From: an uncultured Clostridium sp.
GTDB taxonomy: Bacteria > Bacillota > Clostridia > Clostridiales > Clostridiaceae
Assembly: GCA_900539375.1 (NCBI GenBank)
Contig: UQBY01000011.1
Location: 1 to 64,000, forward strand
Direction of reading: 5' to 3'
Length of the DNA: 64,000 nucleotides
Shown here: in pieces, positions 7,440 through 16,254 of the stretch
Numbering within the stretch: the first letter of the stretch is position 1
Layout of the letters: every line of letters begins with the position of its first letter
Notes under the pieces: model-generated
What the model saw: the letters and a program-made list of their open reading frames with translations, nothing else
Database searches by the model: none
What the model was told of the DNA's origin: nothing
Program-made: the position numbers and the translations under genes

Positions 7440-7812
7440 GGTTACCTTTTAGGTTATCTTTCTACTTGTAAAAGGTAACCTTTTATTAATTCCCTACAAT
7501 TAGCTTTATTACTTGCTTTAAAGCATATTTTATATAATATATATCTTCTATTAGGTTACTCTTTAGTTACCTTTTATAAAACCTATATAAATGGCTATAC
7601 ATCTAAGTTTAAAGCATATAAATATTCTTTTAGGTTACCTTTTATTTTATATAATATAAAATATTCACTTATTTTTTTTAATACTCCAAAATATATACTT
7701 AATATGAAAAATACCTTAAAAGGTAACCTAATGTTAATAAAGTGCTGAATAAATCAAGGTTTTAAAGCTATTAAAAAGGTAACCATAAAAGGTAACCAAA
7801 GTTAACTTTAAC
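7440..7812. repeat. Iteron array AAAAGGTAACC, probable phage replication origin
   Basis: About nine copies of an 11-bp motif crowd 370 bp with no gene. GGTTACCTTTT-orientation copies lie at 7440, 7452 (degenerate), 7554 (degenerate), 7565 and 7633. AAAAGGTAACC-orientation copies lie at 7718, 7774 and 7787. The copy at 7470-7484 is a 15-bp palindrome that reads both ways. The motif direction thus flips around an extremely AT-rich stretch (7585-7715) that also has repeated TTTAAAGCATAT. Iterons flanking an AT-rich unwinding element next to a primase-helicase gene suggest an origin. Binding sites for a transcription regulator are the alternative. Confidence 0.65.
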
Positions 7813-10120
7813 CAAAAAGCATTTTTCCTTGCCTTGTTGCTTCTTCATCTGCTAACTCTAATTCTCCACTATCATTAACTGTTAAAGCAATCCCAAAAAC
7901 TGTTGATTTATTTTTTGCTGATTTTTTTATTTCATAACCCATATCAACTAATTTATTTCTAAAGGTTCTTACTTTCATTTCTGTAAAGCCCTCTACTTCA
8001 GCCCATTCATTATATTCCTTGAGAAGATTTGCAGTTAAAACTCTAAAATCACCACCTAAAATACAATTCTGAGATATAAATTCCTCTAAAGGATTTACAC
8101 TTGATTTATACTCTTCAAGGGCCTCAATCATTTCTTCTGTTGGAGTAAAACCTTCTTCTTCTAATAGTTGCCTTCCTTGCAATGCCCAATTCAATATTCC
8201 AGGCAATTCATCAGGTTGAATAAACTTCTCATAATATCCAAGTATCTTTTTCTTAGGCTTATTTTTGCAAGGAAATATTATTATTCTTCTCCAGAATCCA
8301 TGTTCTATATTAGTTATCATAGGCAATGCATTAGTTGGAATCCATAACTTGAACTTAGGATTATATGTAAATTCATTCTGTCTCATAAATCTGGCATTTA
8401 CATCTTCTCCTGAAGCTAAAGTTTTTAATTTACCATCATCTAGTCTTTGTTTTAAACTAGGTTCACTTACTAACACAAACCTAGTATTTATTAATTTTGC
8501 AAAGTCTGAACTTGGAGCTGTATTATCTTTTTTAGGTTCTAAACTTTTTGAATCTAAAGAATTATAATAATCTCCCATAATGTCCCTTAAAGGTACTGTT
8601 ATTGTTGATTTTCCGTTTTCACCTTTTCCCCAAAGAAAAAATAATACTTGTTGATCCATTTCCCCTGACAATGAATATCCATAAGCTTTTTGTAATTCTT
8701 TTCTTGTATCTTCATTTGGAAATATCCAATCTAATGAACTTAAAAAGTTTTCACATTTTGCTTCAGGATTATATGGAATATTAGTTATTTTGGTACAATA
8801 CTTTTCTTTATCATGTGGAACTAACTTCATTGTTTTTAAATCAAGAACTCCATTGTCACAATTTAGAATAGTATTATTAGTATCTAATTCTTTGTTTGAT
8901 ATCCAAGTACAAACATTTATAAAATTATCTTTCATAACTCTTAAAGGTCTTAGTGAGTCTAAATTCTTTTTTATATCTAAGAATTTTTTATATTCATCTG
9001 CAATTTCATCTTTTTCATCTTTTTTATATGTTAAGTATTTTATATATTTTGTCACATCATCTACAACATTATATAAGAAAGATGCCATCATCTTATTTAC
9101 TGCTCTTTCATCCTCCATGGACCACTTCTTTCCATTCCAAATTATATACATTCCTATATCCTTAACATATCTAATGTTATCTCCTTGAATTTCCAAGAAA
9201 TAGTCAAGCAATCCTTTATTGGTGTATGAAGCATATTTAACTCTATTTTGTAGCTTCAAGTCCATAGTTTCTTTGAATATTTTCTTTAAATTTTCTACTG
9301 TTCCAAGCTCTTCAAGCCAATCAGTAATATCTTTGTTGTCACCTAGTAATTCTATTTTAGGAAGGTTAATTTCTTTATATTCATTAACAATATCAAAGAT
9401 TTTTTCTTTTACTGTTTTAACATATTTTTCTCCTGCTTTTCCTGTGTCACCACATATAAATACTCTTTTGTTTTTAAAATATAAAAAATCCTTAAGCCCT
9501 TTAACGCTAGTAGCAACACAATATTTTCCCATACAACTATTTATTGTGTTTGCATCTTTTTCTCCTTCTAATATTATTATTGCCTTATTTTCAGACTTAC
9601 TAATGCCATAAAGATTATATGGTACTTCTGGTACATTTCCCCTACCACCTTTTACTATGCCATCTTCAATATGGCAATAACTCATATCCTTTGTGTTATC
9701 AGGTTTTAAAAATTTTAGCTTATAATAAAGAATATTATTATTTATATCTGTAAATGGAAATATACCTAAAAGTTCCTGCCCATTCCTATGATTTTGTATT
9801 GACCATAAACAATACTTTTTTACCTTTTCAAATTCAATTTCTTCTTTGCTTAACTTCTCTTCTATTCCTAAATATTTTCTAGCTTCTTTATAGGATAGAT
9901 TTCTAAAATTCCTTATAAAGTCTATTGCATCCCCTGATGAATCACAAGCAAAGCATTTATATGTCCATTTATTTTTATTACTATTAAATTTTATACTAAA
10001 GGAAGGTGTTTTTTCACTTCCTGCTTTATGAAAAGGGCAACAAATTTTGCCCTTATTGAATACTTGTCCTGTTTCTCCCTCTATTAACTGTCTTAAGTTT
10101 ATGTCATTTAATTCCTTCAA
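7808..10120 (-). CDS. Phage primase-helicase (D5-type, SF3)
   Basis: The 770-residue protein combines primase and helicase parts. A CHC2-like zinc finger has C28, H31 and CFAC at 56-59. A TOPRIM-like segment has ILEGEKDA at 183-190 and ICGDTGKAG at 222-230. The D5_N region follows, and the SF3 helicase has Walker A GKGENGKST at 498-506. The C-terminal 100 residues resemble a winged-helix domain. It would prime and unwind phage DNA, probably at the iteron array just downstream. The start is TTG 10120, with GAGGTGAT about 6 nt upstream; no ATG fits. Confidence 0.92.
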   Translation of the reverse strand: MKELNDINLRQLIEGETGQVFNKGKICCPFHKAGSEKTPSFSIKFNSNKNKWTYKCFACDSSGDAIDFIRNFRNLSYKEARKYLGIEEKLSKEEIEFEKVKKYCLWSIQNHRNGQELLGIFPFTDINNNILYYKLKFLKPDNTKDMSYCHIEDGIVKGGRGNVPEVPYNLYGISKSENKAIIILEGEKDANTINSCMGKYCVATSVKGLKDFLYFKNKRVFICGDTGKAGEKYVKTVKEKIFDIVNEYKEINLPKIELLGDNKDITDWLEELGTVENLKKIFKETMDLKLQNRVKYASYTNKGLLDYFLEIQGDNIRYVKDIGMYIIWNGKKWSMEDERAVNKMMASFLYNVVDDVTKYIKYLTYKKDEKDEIADEYKKFLDIKKNLDSLRPLRVMKDNFINVCTWISNKELDTNNTILNCDNGVLDLKTMKLVPHDKEKYCTKITNIPYNPEAKCENFLSSLDWIFPNEDTRKELQKAYGYSLSGEMDQQVLFFLWGKGENGKSTITVPLRDIMGDYYNSLDSKSLEPKKDNTAPSSDFAKLINTRFVLVSEPSLKQRLDDGKLKTLASGEDVNARFMRQNEFTYNPKFKLWIPTNALPMITNIEHGFWRRIIIFPCKNKPKKKILGYYEKFIQPDELPGILNWALQGRQLLEEEGFTPTEEMIEALEEYKSSVNPLEEFISQNCILGGDFRVLTANLLKEYNEWAEVEGFTEMKVRTFRNKLVDMGYEIKKSAKNKSTVFGIALTVNDSGELELADEEATRQGKMLFG

Positions 10121-10139
10121 AATTGCATCACCTCTGATG

Positions 10140-10310
10140 TTATTTGTTCCTTAGCTGTTCTATCTTTATAATTTCTTCTGAAATTTGCTTTTTCTCAAAG
10201 TCTAAAGCTTTTTTCATATTCCAATCTCTAAGTTTTATACATTTTCTTATATCCTTATTTATTGTTTCAATTCTTTCTTTATAGAACTCTAAAATATCCT
10301 TTTTACTCAA
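10140..10310 (-). CDS. Small helical phage protein, unknown function
   Basis: A 56-codon frame starts with TTG 10310 behind GGGTGG and overlaps the stop of the HTH gene by 8 nt; it ends 20 nt before the primase start. The product is very rich in Lys, Glu and Ile and predicts one long helix or coiled coil. Its tight fit between two replication genes supports it being real. No family recognised. Confidence 0.5.
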   Translation of the reverse strand: MSKKDILEFYKERIETINKDIRKCIKLRDWNMKKALDFEKKQISEEIIKIEQLRNK

Positions 10311-10752
10311 TTTTCCACCCTCTTCCTTTGAGTTTTTCTATATGTTTCTGTTCTGCTTCTTGAATTTCTTTTAATGTAAAATTTCTAATTTGGAGCAAAT
10401 TCAAAGAGGCTTGTACTAGGTCATAAAACTCCTCTAATTGATTCTCATCATTTGTAGCATTTATAAACTCATACAGTTCTTCAAATATCTTAACAATTTG
10501 TTCTTTTTCATCTGGAAGTTTATCTCTCTCCAAGAATCTTATGCCTATTCTAAATACTTTATAGTTACTTAAATCTGTACTTAAAACATTAGATAGTTTA
10601 GTCAACATTTTATCTGTTGGAACTCTAATATTTCTTTCATATTGTGATACTGCCTGTACAGTAATTGCAAGCTTATCTGCTATATCTTTTTGTTTAAGCC
10701 CTTTCCATTTCCTTATACTTCTAATTTTTTCTCCTAAACTCAAAATTATCAT
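10303..10752 (-). CDS. Phage HTH (XRE) DNA-binding protein
   Basis: The N-terminus (residues 7-60) is a clear Cro/CI-type helix-turn-helix with LKQKDIADKLAITVQAVSQYE. The remaining 90 residues are helical and acidic, so this is longer than a minimal Cro. It lies between the DUF3102 and primase genes, and may control replication genes or bind the iterons. The start is uncertain: GTG 10755 and ATG 10752 both touch the AAGGTG ribosome site, and TTG 10743 has the most usual protein start (LSLGEKIR). Confidence 0.75.
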   Translation of the reverse strand: MIILSLGEKIRSIRKWKGLKQKDIADKLAITVQAVSQYERNIRVPTDKMLTKLSNVLSTDLSNYKVFRIGIRFLERDKLPDEKEQIVKIFEELYEFINATNDENQLEEFYDLVQASLNLLQIRNFTLKEIQEAEQKHIEKLKGRGWKIE

Positions 10753-10764
10753 CACCTTAACTTT

Positions 10765-11745
10765 TTAATTAAGCTTTTCATTTATTTTTCCTATAATTCC
10801 ACTTACTGCATTTTTATATTTTTCTTTGTCTTTTTCATTCATAGAATTAAGAATATGCAAAATATTTTTAAAGTCTGCTACTATACTATTGAAATAAAAT
10901 TCAAACTTGATTTTTTCATCATTTTGTGGCTGGTCCACTTTTTCAGTTAAGATTTTTACTTGATTTTCAAGAGCCACTTTTTCACTTTCTAGCTTGGCCA
11001 ATGATTCTTCTCTTCCTTCTTCAAGCTTTTTTATCTTTTCTCTAAGTTCTTCCTTTTCTGCAATATCCTCTGGATTAGGTTCTGCATAAGTAACTTCTAT
11101 AGGTTTATTCCTTAATTCCTCTATTTCAATCTGTTTTTCAGCTAATTCACTTCTAAGAGCTTCTAGTTCTGAAGCTTTATCTGCCTCTTGAACATTAAAT
11201 CTTTCCTGTAATAAGCCTAACTCTTCTTCAAGTTTTTCAACCCTTTCTTTTTCATTTACAGCTTTTATTTTTTCTGCTTGAGCTAATCCTTGGAGCTTTT
11301 CATTTTCCTTTGCTAATTTATTTTTTTCCTTAGAAACCTTATCTTTATCTTTTTTATATTGGTCTCTTTCTTTTATAGCTTGTTGTAATTCTCTCTTAGT
11401 CATTTCATAGACTGTTTTTTCTTCTCCATTAATCTCATGAGGTTCATTTATAAACTCTTCTCTTTCCTCTGATGGAACACTTAATAATGCAAATAATTTT
11501 GATTGACCCAAATTCCAATCCGGATTGGAATTTGAATATTCTTCTGCACATCTCATAAATTTTCTTGCAGTTTCTTGTGTAAACTGAACTTTATTTTCAA
11601 GCCATTTTCCCCATTGGCCATGTTCTAATTGAGCTTTAGCTTCTATTAATCTTTTACCTATTTCAATTATTCCTGAAGCTGTTTGTTGTTTATAAAAATT
11701 TATTTCTGTTTCAATAACCTCTAAAGATCTTGTTACTTCATTCAT
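10765..11745 (-). CDS. DUF3102 coiled-coil phage protein
   Basis: The first 100 residues match the DUF3102 pattern (GIIEIGKRLIEAKAQLEHGQWGKWL style, with FTQETARKFMRCAEEY). Residues 115-265 are a long heptad-rich coiled coil with dense Lys/Glu. The last 50 residues form a separate helical tail. The start ATG 11745 follows AGGAGG. DUF3102 proteins are common in phage and plasmid replication or conjugation regions; their biochemical role is not known to me. It is co-directional with, and tightly packed between, PcfJ-like and HTH genes. Confidence 0.75.
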   Translation of the reverse strand: MNEVTRSLEVIETEINFYKQQTASGIIEIGKRLIEAKAQLEHGQWGKWLENKVQFTQETARKFMRCAEEYSNSNPDWNLGQSKLFALLSVPSEEREEFINEPHEINGEEKTVYEMTKRELQQAIKERDQYKKDKDKVSKEKNKLAKENEKLQGLAQAEKIKAVNEKERVEKLEEELGLLQERFNVQEADKASELEALRSELAEKQIEIEELRNKPIEVTYAEPNPEDIAEKEELREKIKKLEEGREESLAKLESEKVALENQVKILTEKVDQPQNDEKIKFEFYFNSIVADFKNILHILNSMNEKDKEKYKNAVSGIIGKINEKLN

Positions 11746-11756
11746 GTTAAATCCTC

Positions 11757-13259
11757 CTAAGCTACTTTATTTTTCTTATGAAGTCTAGCTTTTGTGAATT
11801 CTTCCATAAAAACTTTAACTTCATTTGTCTGCACTTTATTTCTTTTTCCTCTAACCTGAATAACAGTATTATTACATACTTCTACAGTGAAAAACTCTTT
11901 ATCTGGATTTGATATTCTTCTAATAAATAAAATATCAGTTCCACCATTAGCATACCTTTCTGCATAACTTCCAACACAATGATGCATTCTTTTTCCCTCT
12001 TCAATTAGCTCTGCATGACTTCTTGCTGGTCTTATTAGCAATCCATTCCACTCAAAATAATATCTTTCTGTTTCTTTTAATCTTTCTTTTATTTTGCAAT
12101 CAATTTCTTTATTTTTTATATATTCTATCTGCTTAATAAAGTTTTGATGTTGAATATATAAATTTTTTGGGAACATATTATCCTTTTTATTTAAGTCTAT
12201 TCCTAGTTTTTTACAATCATTTAAGTAATCTAACCAGTCACTTAAAACTGCTGTTTCACTGTAATACACTGATGAGCAAGAACACCCTGGATTGATTACA
12301 AACTGCTTTGTAATATAACTTAAAACTTTTTTTAAACTGCTATATTCTTTAGCTCTTTCTATATAGTAGGATGGCATTGTAGATAACTTGTTTGCTTCAT
12401 CTATACTTAATTTATAATTATTCTTTTTATTTTCTTGTAATATTTTTAGAAGTGTCCTATCTATTAATATTTTCTTTTTCTGAATCTCTCTAACCTCTCC
12501 TCTATCAAGTTTTAGAAGCTTAAAAACTGTTTTAGCTCTCCAATTTATTGTTCCTTTAAAACTTATTTTATTTATTTTCATTTCAACTATATTTTTAAAA
12601 CCCATTTTAGTTAAACTTTCAATTAAAGGATATTTATTATAAGTTTCAAAAAAAATTACTGCTTTTTTCATATCTCTTCCCAAAATGTATTCTTCATAAA
12701 TACTATATTGAAATCTATTACCCTCAACTGCTTTTGAAATACTGTATAAATCCACATATTCATTTAAATTTGCTAGTGCATTTATGTTGAATGCACATAT
12801 TGATTTTCTACGCACCCAACCATATGAAAATACTCTTTGGAACATGATTGATTCTTTCTTGTTAAATATATATCTTGCTAATTCAGTCAATTTTGTTTTG
12901 ACATTTTTATAATCTTCTGAGTAATCCCTTTCTGCTAAAAATCCTCTTGCAACTATAGTCTCATTATCAACTTCTGATTTATCAAATCTTATAAAACAAG
13001 CACTATCATGTACTGACTTTCTTTTGTATCTAGTTAATTTTATTTTTCCTGGACAACCACATAAAGGACAAATTATAATATCATTATGCTTTACTGCTGC
13101 TATCTCAAATTCACCACTACAATTAGTACAATATGCTTTTGAAATTTTATTTTTTCTAGAAACAAAGATGTATCTGCTTTCACTTAATGCTACTTCATAT
13201 GCAAATTCATATGCCTCTTCAGGAATTTCTCCAGAAAAATCTTTTAAATATTCTTCCAT
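11757..13259 (-). CDS. PcfJ-like phage protein
   Basis: This 500-residue protein has an N-terminal zinc-ribbon-like pair (CTNC near 45-48, CPLC near 64-67). Its C-terminal PcfJ signature has KRMHHCVGSYAERY near residues 423-436 and IRRISNPDKEFFTVEV after it. PcfJ was named from the conjugative plasmid pCF10, where it neighbours PcfK; here too a PcfK-like gene is immediately upstream. Its activity is not established. The start ATG 13259 has AGGAGG upstream. The pair may have travelled between plasmids and phages as a unit. Confidence 0.8.
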   Translation of the reverse strand: MEEYLKDFSGEIPEEAYEFAYEVALSESRYIFVSRKNKISKAYCTNCSGEFEIAAVKHNDIIICPLCGCPGKIKLTRYKRKSVHDSACFIRFDKSEVDNETIVARGFLAERDYSEDYKNVKTKLTELARYIFNKKESIMFQRVFSYGWVRRKSICAFNINALANLNEYVDLYSISKAVEGNRFQYSIYEEYILGRDMKKAVIFFETYNKYPLIESLTKMGFKNIVEMKINKISFKGTINWRAKTVFKLLKLDRGEVREIQKKKILIDRTLLKILQENKKNNYKLSIDEANKLSTMPSYYIERAKEYSSLKKVLSYITKQFVINPGCSCSSVYYSETAVLSDWLDYLNDCKKLGIDLNKKDNMFPKNLYIQHQNFIKQIEYIKNKEIDCKIKERLKETERYYFEWNGLLIRPARSHAELIEEGKRMHHCVGSYAERYANGGTDILFIRRISNPDKEFFTVEVCNNTVIQVRGKRNKVQTNEVKVFMEEFTKARLHKKNKVA

Positions 13260-13273
13260 GATTCTTTTCCCTC

Positions 13274-13630
13274 CTAAATAAAATCATTTAAACTTACATT
13301 GAAATCATCATCTTTTACTTCTTTAGTAACTTTAATTGGCACTTGCTCATGTATATTGGTTTGAATATTTTCAAATCCAAAGTAATCTCTTATTATTTTG
13401 AATCCTTGTTCATCTGTAAGTACTGCAACATTACCTTGTTTAACTTTTGAAGCTTCCTTTCTCATTGCCTCTAAGCTTCCAGTTAAGCTCTTTTCCTTAT
13501 TTATTACTGCCTCTGCAACTTGTGGATTTACTTGTATCTGTTGTATAACATAGTTTCCTATAATCTCTGTGTATGGATTCTTATTTTCTTCCATTTCTGC
13601 CTTAATCTTTTCTATTGCTTGGTTAATCAT
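13274..13630 (-). CDS. PcfK-like / AcrIIA9-family protein, candidate Cas9 inhibitor
   Basis: A 118-residue acidic helical protein starting at ATG 13630 behind GGAGG. Residues 20-95 follow the PcfK pattern: a helix with YTEIIGNYVIQQI, then KSLTGSLEAMRKEASK and QGNVAVLTDEQGFKII. As I recall, the Cas9 inhibitor AcrIIA9 belongs to this PcfK-like family, and related phage genes are often annotated with that name. Its partner gene PcfJ is 14 nt downstream, which supports the family. Whether this member blocks Cas9 is untested inference; a plasmid-type replication or relaxosome function is the alternative. Confidence 0.65.
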   Translation of the reverse strand: MINQAIEKIKAEMEENKNPYTEIIGNYVIQQIQVNPQVAEAVINKEKSLTGSLEAMRKEASKVKQGNVAVLTDEQGFKIIRDYFGFENIQTNIHEQVPIKVTKEVKDDDFNVSLNDFI

Positions 13631-13648
13631 GTTAACTTCCTCCCTCTT

Positions 13649-14332
13649 CTATTCCTCTATTTCTTTGAAGTATTCTTTTAGGTAAATTTCAAACTTTCTA
13701 AAAATGAAACAACCAACTGCTGCTTTATTTTTATTTTCACAATATTTTTTAGCTGTCATTTCCAAAGATGCATCTGACATATTGTTAACTTTAAACATTC
13801 CTGTATCCCTTAGCTCTTTTAACATTTTTGTTGCAAACTTCCTATTTGAACCCATACATGCTATATCAAAATCATATTTTTGTTGAAATGAATTCAAACT
13901 ATTTGTGAATGCTTTAGGATCATATTGAGTATCATAGTTGTGAAATATCATATCTGCCCAGCTTCCATTCTCTATAACTAAAAAAAGTTTTTTCTTTTGA
14001 GACCTAATTAGTTCATTCTCAAATCTTTTTCTTTCTGAATGGCCATCTTTTTCTGTTAAATTCCCACTAAGCTCTTCTAAGTTAGCTTTTCTCTCAATTA
14101 TGATTGCATTATCAAACCAAGTATCTTTTAAAATGCCGAGTGGTTTAGTCTCGGCATTGCTTTCAATGTAAAAGGTATAATCACCTTCATCTAATTTTCT
14201 TTTCTTATGCTTGATACCTTTCTTATCAAAGTAATTAAGTATATGCTCATTTTGTTGTTCTCTAGTGTCATACACAACTACTATATTTTTTACTAATGTA
14301 TCAAGTTCTTTCTTAGTATATCTATATCTCAT
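13649..14332 (-). CDS. ERCC4-type phage nuclease
   Basis: The 227-residue product carries the core of an ERCC4/XPF-like nuclease: VVVYDTREQ (residues 18-26), DEGDYTFYI and AIIIERKANLEEL, corresponding to the GDxnERKx3D-type metal site. The C-terminal 60 residues hold a small helical domain. Such nucleases cut flaps or recombination intermediates. The gene is between SSB and the PcfK-like gene inside the recombination block. The start ATG 14332 is placed close behind AGGAGG. Confidence 0.8.
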   Translation of the reverse strand: MRYRYTKKELDTLVKNIVVVYDTREQQNEHILNYFDKKGIKHKKRKLDEGDYTFYIESNAETKPLGILKDTWFDNAIIIERKANLEELSGNLTEKDGHSERKRFENELIRSQKKKLFLVIENGSWADMIFHNYDTQYDPKAFTNSLNSFQQKYDFDIACMGSNRKFATKMLKELRDTGMFKVNNMSDASLEMTAKKYCENKNKAAVGCFIFRKFEIYLKEYFKEIEE

Positions 14333-14340
14333 ATGTCCTC

Positions 14341-14748
14341 CTAGAAAGGCATATCTCCATCATCTACTGGAGTTATGTCTGGGTCTACTGGAAATGCTTC
14401 ATCTACAGTAAGACCATTTTGAGGTTGTTCAACATCTGAAATTTCTTTTCCACCAATAAAATCAAATGATTCTACATTAACATCTGTTGTATATCTTTTT
14501 GTTCCATCTTGAGCATCATAACTACCAGTTCTAATACTTCCTGATACAGCTATCTGTCTACCTTTAACTAAATATTGAGCTATAGTCTCTGCTGTCTTAT
14601 TCCATGCTACACAGTTGATGAAATCAGCTTCTCCTTTCTTAAATCTATTTACTGCTACTGTAAATCTACATGTAGCTGTTCCTGTTCCTGGTGCAAATTT
14701 TAACTCTGGGTCTCTTGTAAGTCTCCCCACTAAAACAACTTTGTTCAT
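14341..14748 (-). CDS. ssb: Phage single-stranded DNA-binding protein
   Basis: The 135-residue protein begins MNKVVLVGRLTRDPEL, has the OB-fold with FINCVAWNKTAE, and ends in the acidic tip DGDMPF that recruits partner proteins. It protects single-stranded DNA during replication and cooperates with the ERF annealase encoded just upstream. Its ATG overlaps the ERF stop codon by one base (TAATG), so the two are translationally coupled. Length and tail are typical of functional Firmicute phage SSBs. Confidence 0.95.
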   Translation of the reverse strand: MNKVVLVGRLTRDPELKFAPGTGTATCRFTVAVNRFKKGEADFINCVAWNKTAETIAQYLVKGRQIAVSGSIRTGSYDAQDGTKRYTTDVNVESFDFIGGKEISDVEQPQNGLTVDEAFPVDPDITPVDDGDMPF

Positions 14749-15344
14749 TATTTTTTGCCTCCTTGATTTTTCTCTAAACTTTCACAAATATACTTATACT
14801 CTTCTTGAGTAAGGGATTTTGTATCCTTTCTATATTTTTTCTTTACTAATTCATCCATTTTTTTGCTATCATATCCTGCCTTATTTCCTATTGTATATAG
14901 TCTTTTTATCTGTTCTTCACTTAATTTATTAAGTTGTGTAGTATTATTTTTTACTTGATTATCATTTGTAAAGTCACTATCTTTTGTATCATCAATAAGA
15001 AATAATCCATTTAAAGCATATTTTCTTGCATAGCTTGAGGAAGCTCCAGTAACTTGACTTCCATCCATACCTTTTTTATTTTCCTCTTCTCTTGCATATG
15101 CAGATACAACAATGCTTTCATCAGCATATTTAACAGTTGCAGTAGATTTAACATAATATCTGCTTCCAATTAATACTATTTCATCTGTTAAAGTAAGTAT
15201 TACTCCCTCTTTCTTTAAAAGAGGTTTTGCTGCTTCTAAAATATCCTCTGCATTTCTGTAATTATATTTTCCAAAATTATTCCATTGAGATTTTGGAGCT
15301 TTAAGTTCATTTTGAATATTAAGTATTTTTTCATTAATGCTCAT
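14748..15344 (-). CDS. erf: ERF-family single-strand annealing recombinase
   Basis: Residues 5-125 match the ERF superfamily, including the characteristic GSQVTGASSSYARKYAL near 96-112. ERF proteins anneal complementary single strands during phage recombination and genome circularisation. The C-terminal 70 residues are a Lys-rich linker and helix. The gene is flanked by Gp157-like and ssb genes, a common recombination cassette. Start ATG 15344 has a GGAGG-type site. Confidence 0.88.
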   Translation of the reverse strand: MSINEKILNIQNELKAPKSQWNNFGKYNYRNAEDILEAAKPLLKKEGVILTLTDEIVLIGSRYYVKSTATVKYADESIVVSAYAREEENKKGMDGSQVTGASSSYARKYALNGLFLIDDTKDSDFTNDNQVKNNTTQLNKLSEEQIKRLYTIGNKAGYDSKKMDELVKKKYRKDTKSLTQEEYKYICESLEKNQGGKK

Positions 15345-15355
15345 ATAAATGCCTC

Positions 15356-15841
15356 CTATCTTATTCTTAGGCTTTCAGTTTGCTTTATGCTTACTCCTGG
15401 TATTTCCTCACCTGATTTTAGTGCTGCTAACAATGTTTTTTTATCCAATACTGGAGCTTGTTCAATCCAATATTCTTCAGGTATTAACTTTTCATCTTCC
15501 ACATTTAAAGATGGTGGATTTTTTTGAATACTGAAGCTGAATAATTGACCTTTGAACTTGTTTTTCCCTGTAACTTTCATTGAATTATCTATATAATTTT
15601 TTAATCCTGTAACCCTATTTTCTAAAGATTTTCTTCTATCTGCTAATCTCTTTTCTTCTGCTTTGAATCCTGAAACATCAGCTTCTAATGTTTTGATTAA
15701 TTTTGCTATATTTTCTGCTTTATCCTCAATTTGTCCACCAACTTCATTTAATGCAGTTTCAATCATTTCAGCTGGTATTTCTGGATTTTCTAAAAGTTCT
15801 TGTAAATTAAGATAATTTTGTGTTAACTCATATAACTTCAT
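15356..15841 (-). CDS. Siphovirus Gp157-like protein
   Basis: The 161-residue product begins with MKLYELTQNYLNLQELLE and continues through a central coiled coil (residues 45-95) to a beta-rich end (FSIQKNPPSLNV, IPGVSIKQTESLRIR). This is the Gp157 family layout, found beside phage annealases and SSBs; in Streptococcus phages it is linked to phage resistance or recombination. The start ATG 15841 overlaps the preceding small gene's stop by one base. Confidence 0.82.
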   Translation of the reverse strand: MKLYELTQNYLNLQELLENPEIPAEMIETALNEVGGQIEDKAENIAKLIKTLEADVSGFKAEEKRLADRRKSLENRVTGLKNYIDNSMKVTGKNKFKGQLFSFSIQKNPPSLNVEDEKLIPEEYWIEQAPVLDKKTLLAALKSGEEIPGVSIKQTESLRIR

Positions 15842-15993
15842 TATTCTTCTTTCCTTTCTTGTAACTCATAATAATATTCCATTAAACCTTCTAACTCTTC
15901 TTTAAAATCTCTATGCAATTGAGCTGTTATCCCTACATTGTTATCACATTCTCTTACATGCATATCAATTAAAGCTTGTATATATCCCTCCAT
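15841..15993 (-). CDS. Small phage early protein, unknown function
   Basis: A 50-codon gene with ATG 15993 behind TGGAGG; its stop overlaps the Gp157-like start (TAATG). The product is acidic with HVRECDNNVG in the middle and an aromatic Tyr cluster near residues 40-42. I do not recognise it, but coupling and the ribosome site make it credible. Confidence 0.6.
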   Translation of the reverse strand: MEGYIQALIDMHVRECDNNVGITAQLHRDFKEELEGLMEYYYELQERKEE

Positions 15994-16254
15994 TTATCTA
16001 TCCTCCAACAGCTTTTTTAACTCTTTCTTTGTTCTTCTTAACTGTTTTTTAATTTCTGCATTGCTCATATGATTCATATATGAATCCATTAAGCATTCTT
16101 TTTCCTCTTCTTCCCATCCATCAATACAAACTTCTACTTTGAAACAATTTACATGGCCATAAAAATATACAAATACATCATGTTTTGTTCTATTGCTAAC
16201 TTCTATTGCCAACACTTGAACTTCTTGCATTAGCTTTAAAATATCTTTTCTCAT
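15994..16254 (-). CDS. Small phage early protein, unknown function
   Basis: An 86-residue protein with ATG 16254 behind AGAGGAGG. The first half is a beta-rich segment (VFVYFYGHVNCFKVEV), and the end is a highly charged helix (KKQLRRTKKELKKLLED). It overlaps the stop of the preceding gene in ATGA and ends next to the 50-residue gene. Function unknown. Confidence 0.65.
   Translation of the reverse strand: MRKDILKLMQEVQVLAIEVSNRTKHDVFVYFYGHVNCFKVEVCIDGWEEEEKECLMDSYMNHMSNAEIKKQLRRTKKELKKLLEDR

Noticed and set aside
7440..7812. CRISPR array
   Set aside because: The repeats are only 11 bp, irregularly spaced and in both orientations, with no uniform spacers or cas genes.
8790..9188. 132-codon frame on the + strand
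   Set aside because: It is antisense to the well-supported primase-helicase, has no ribosome site, and its hydrophobic composition is typical of reversed AT-rich coding sequence. The same applies to 9219-9611 and 58393-58914.
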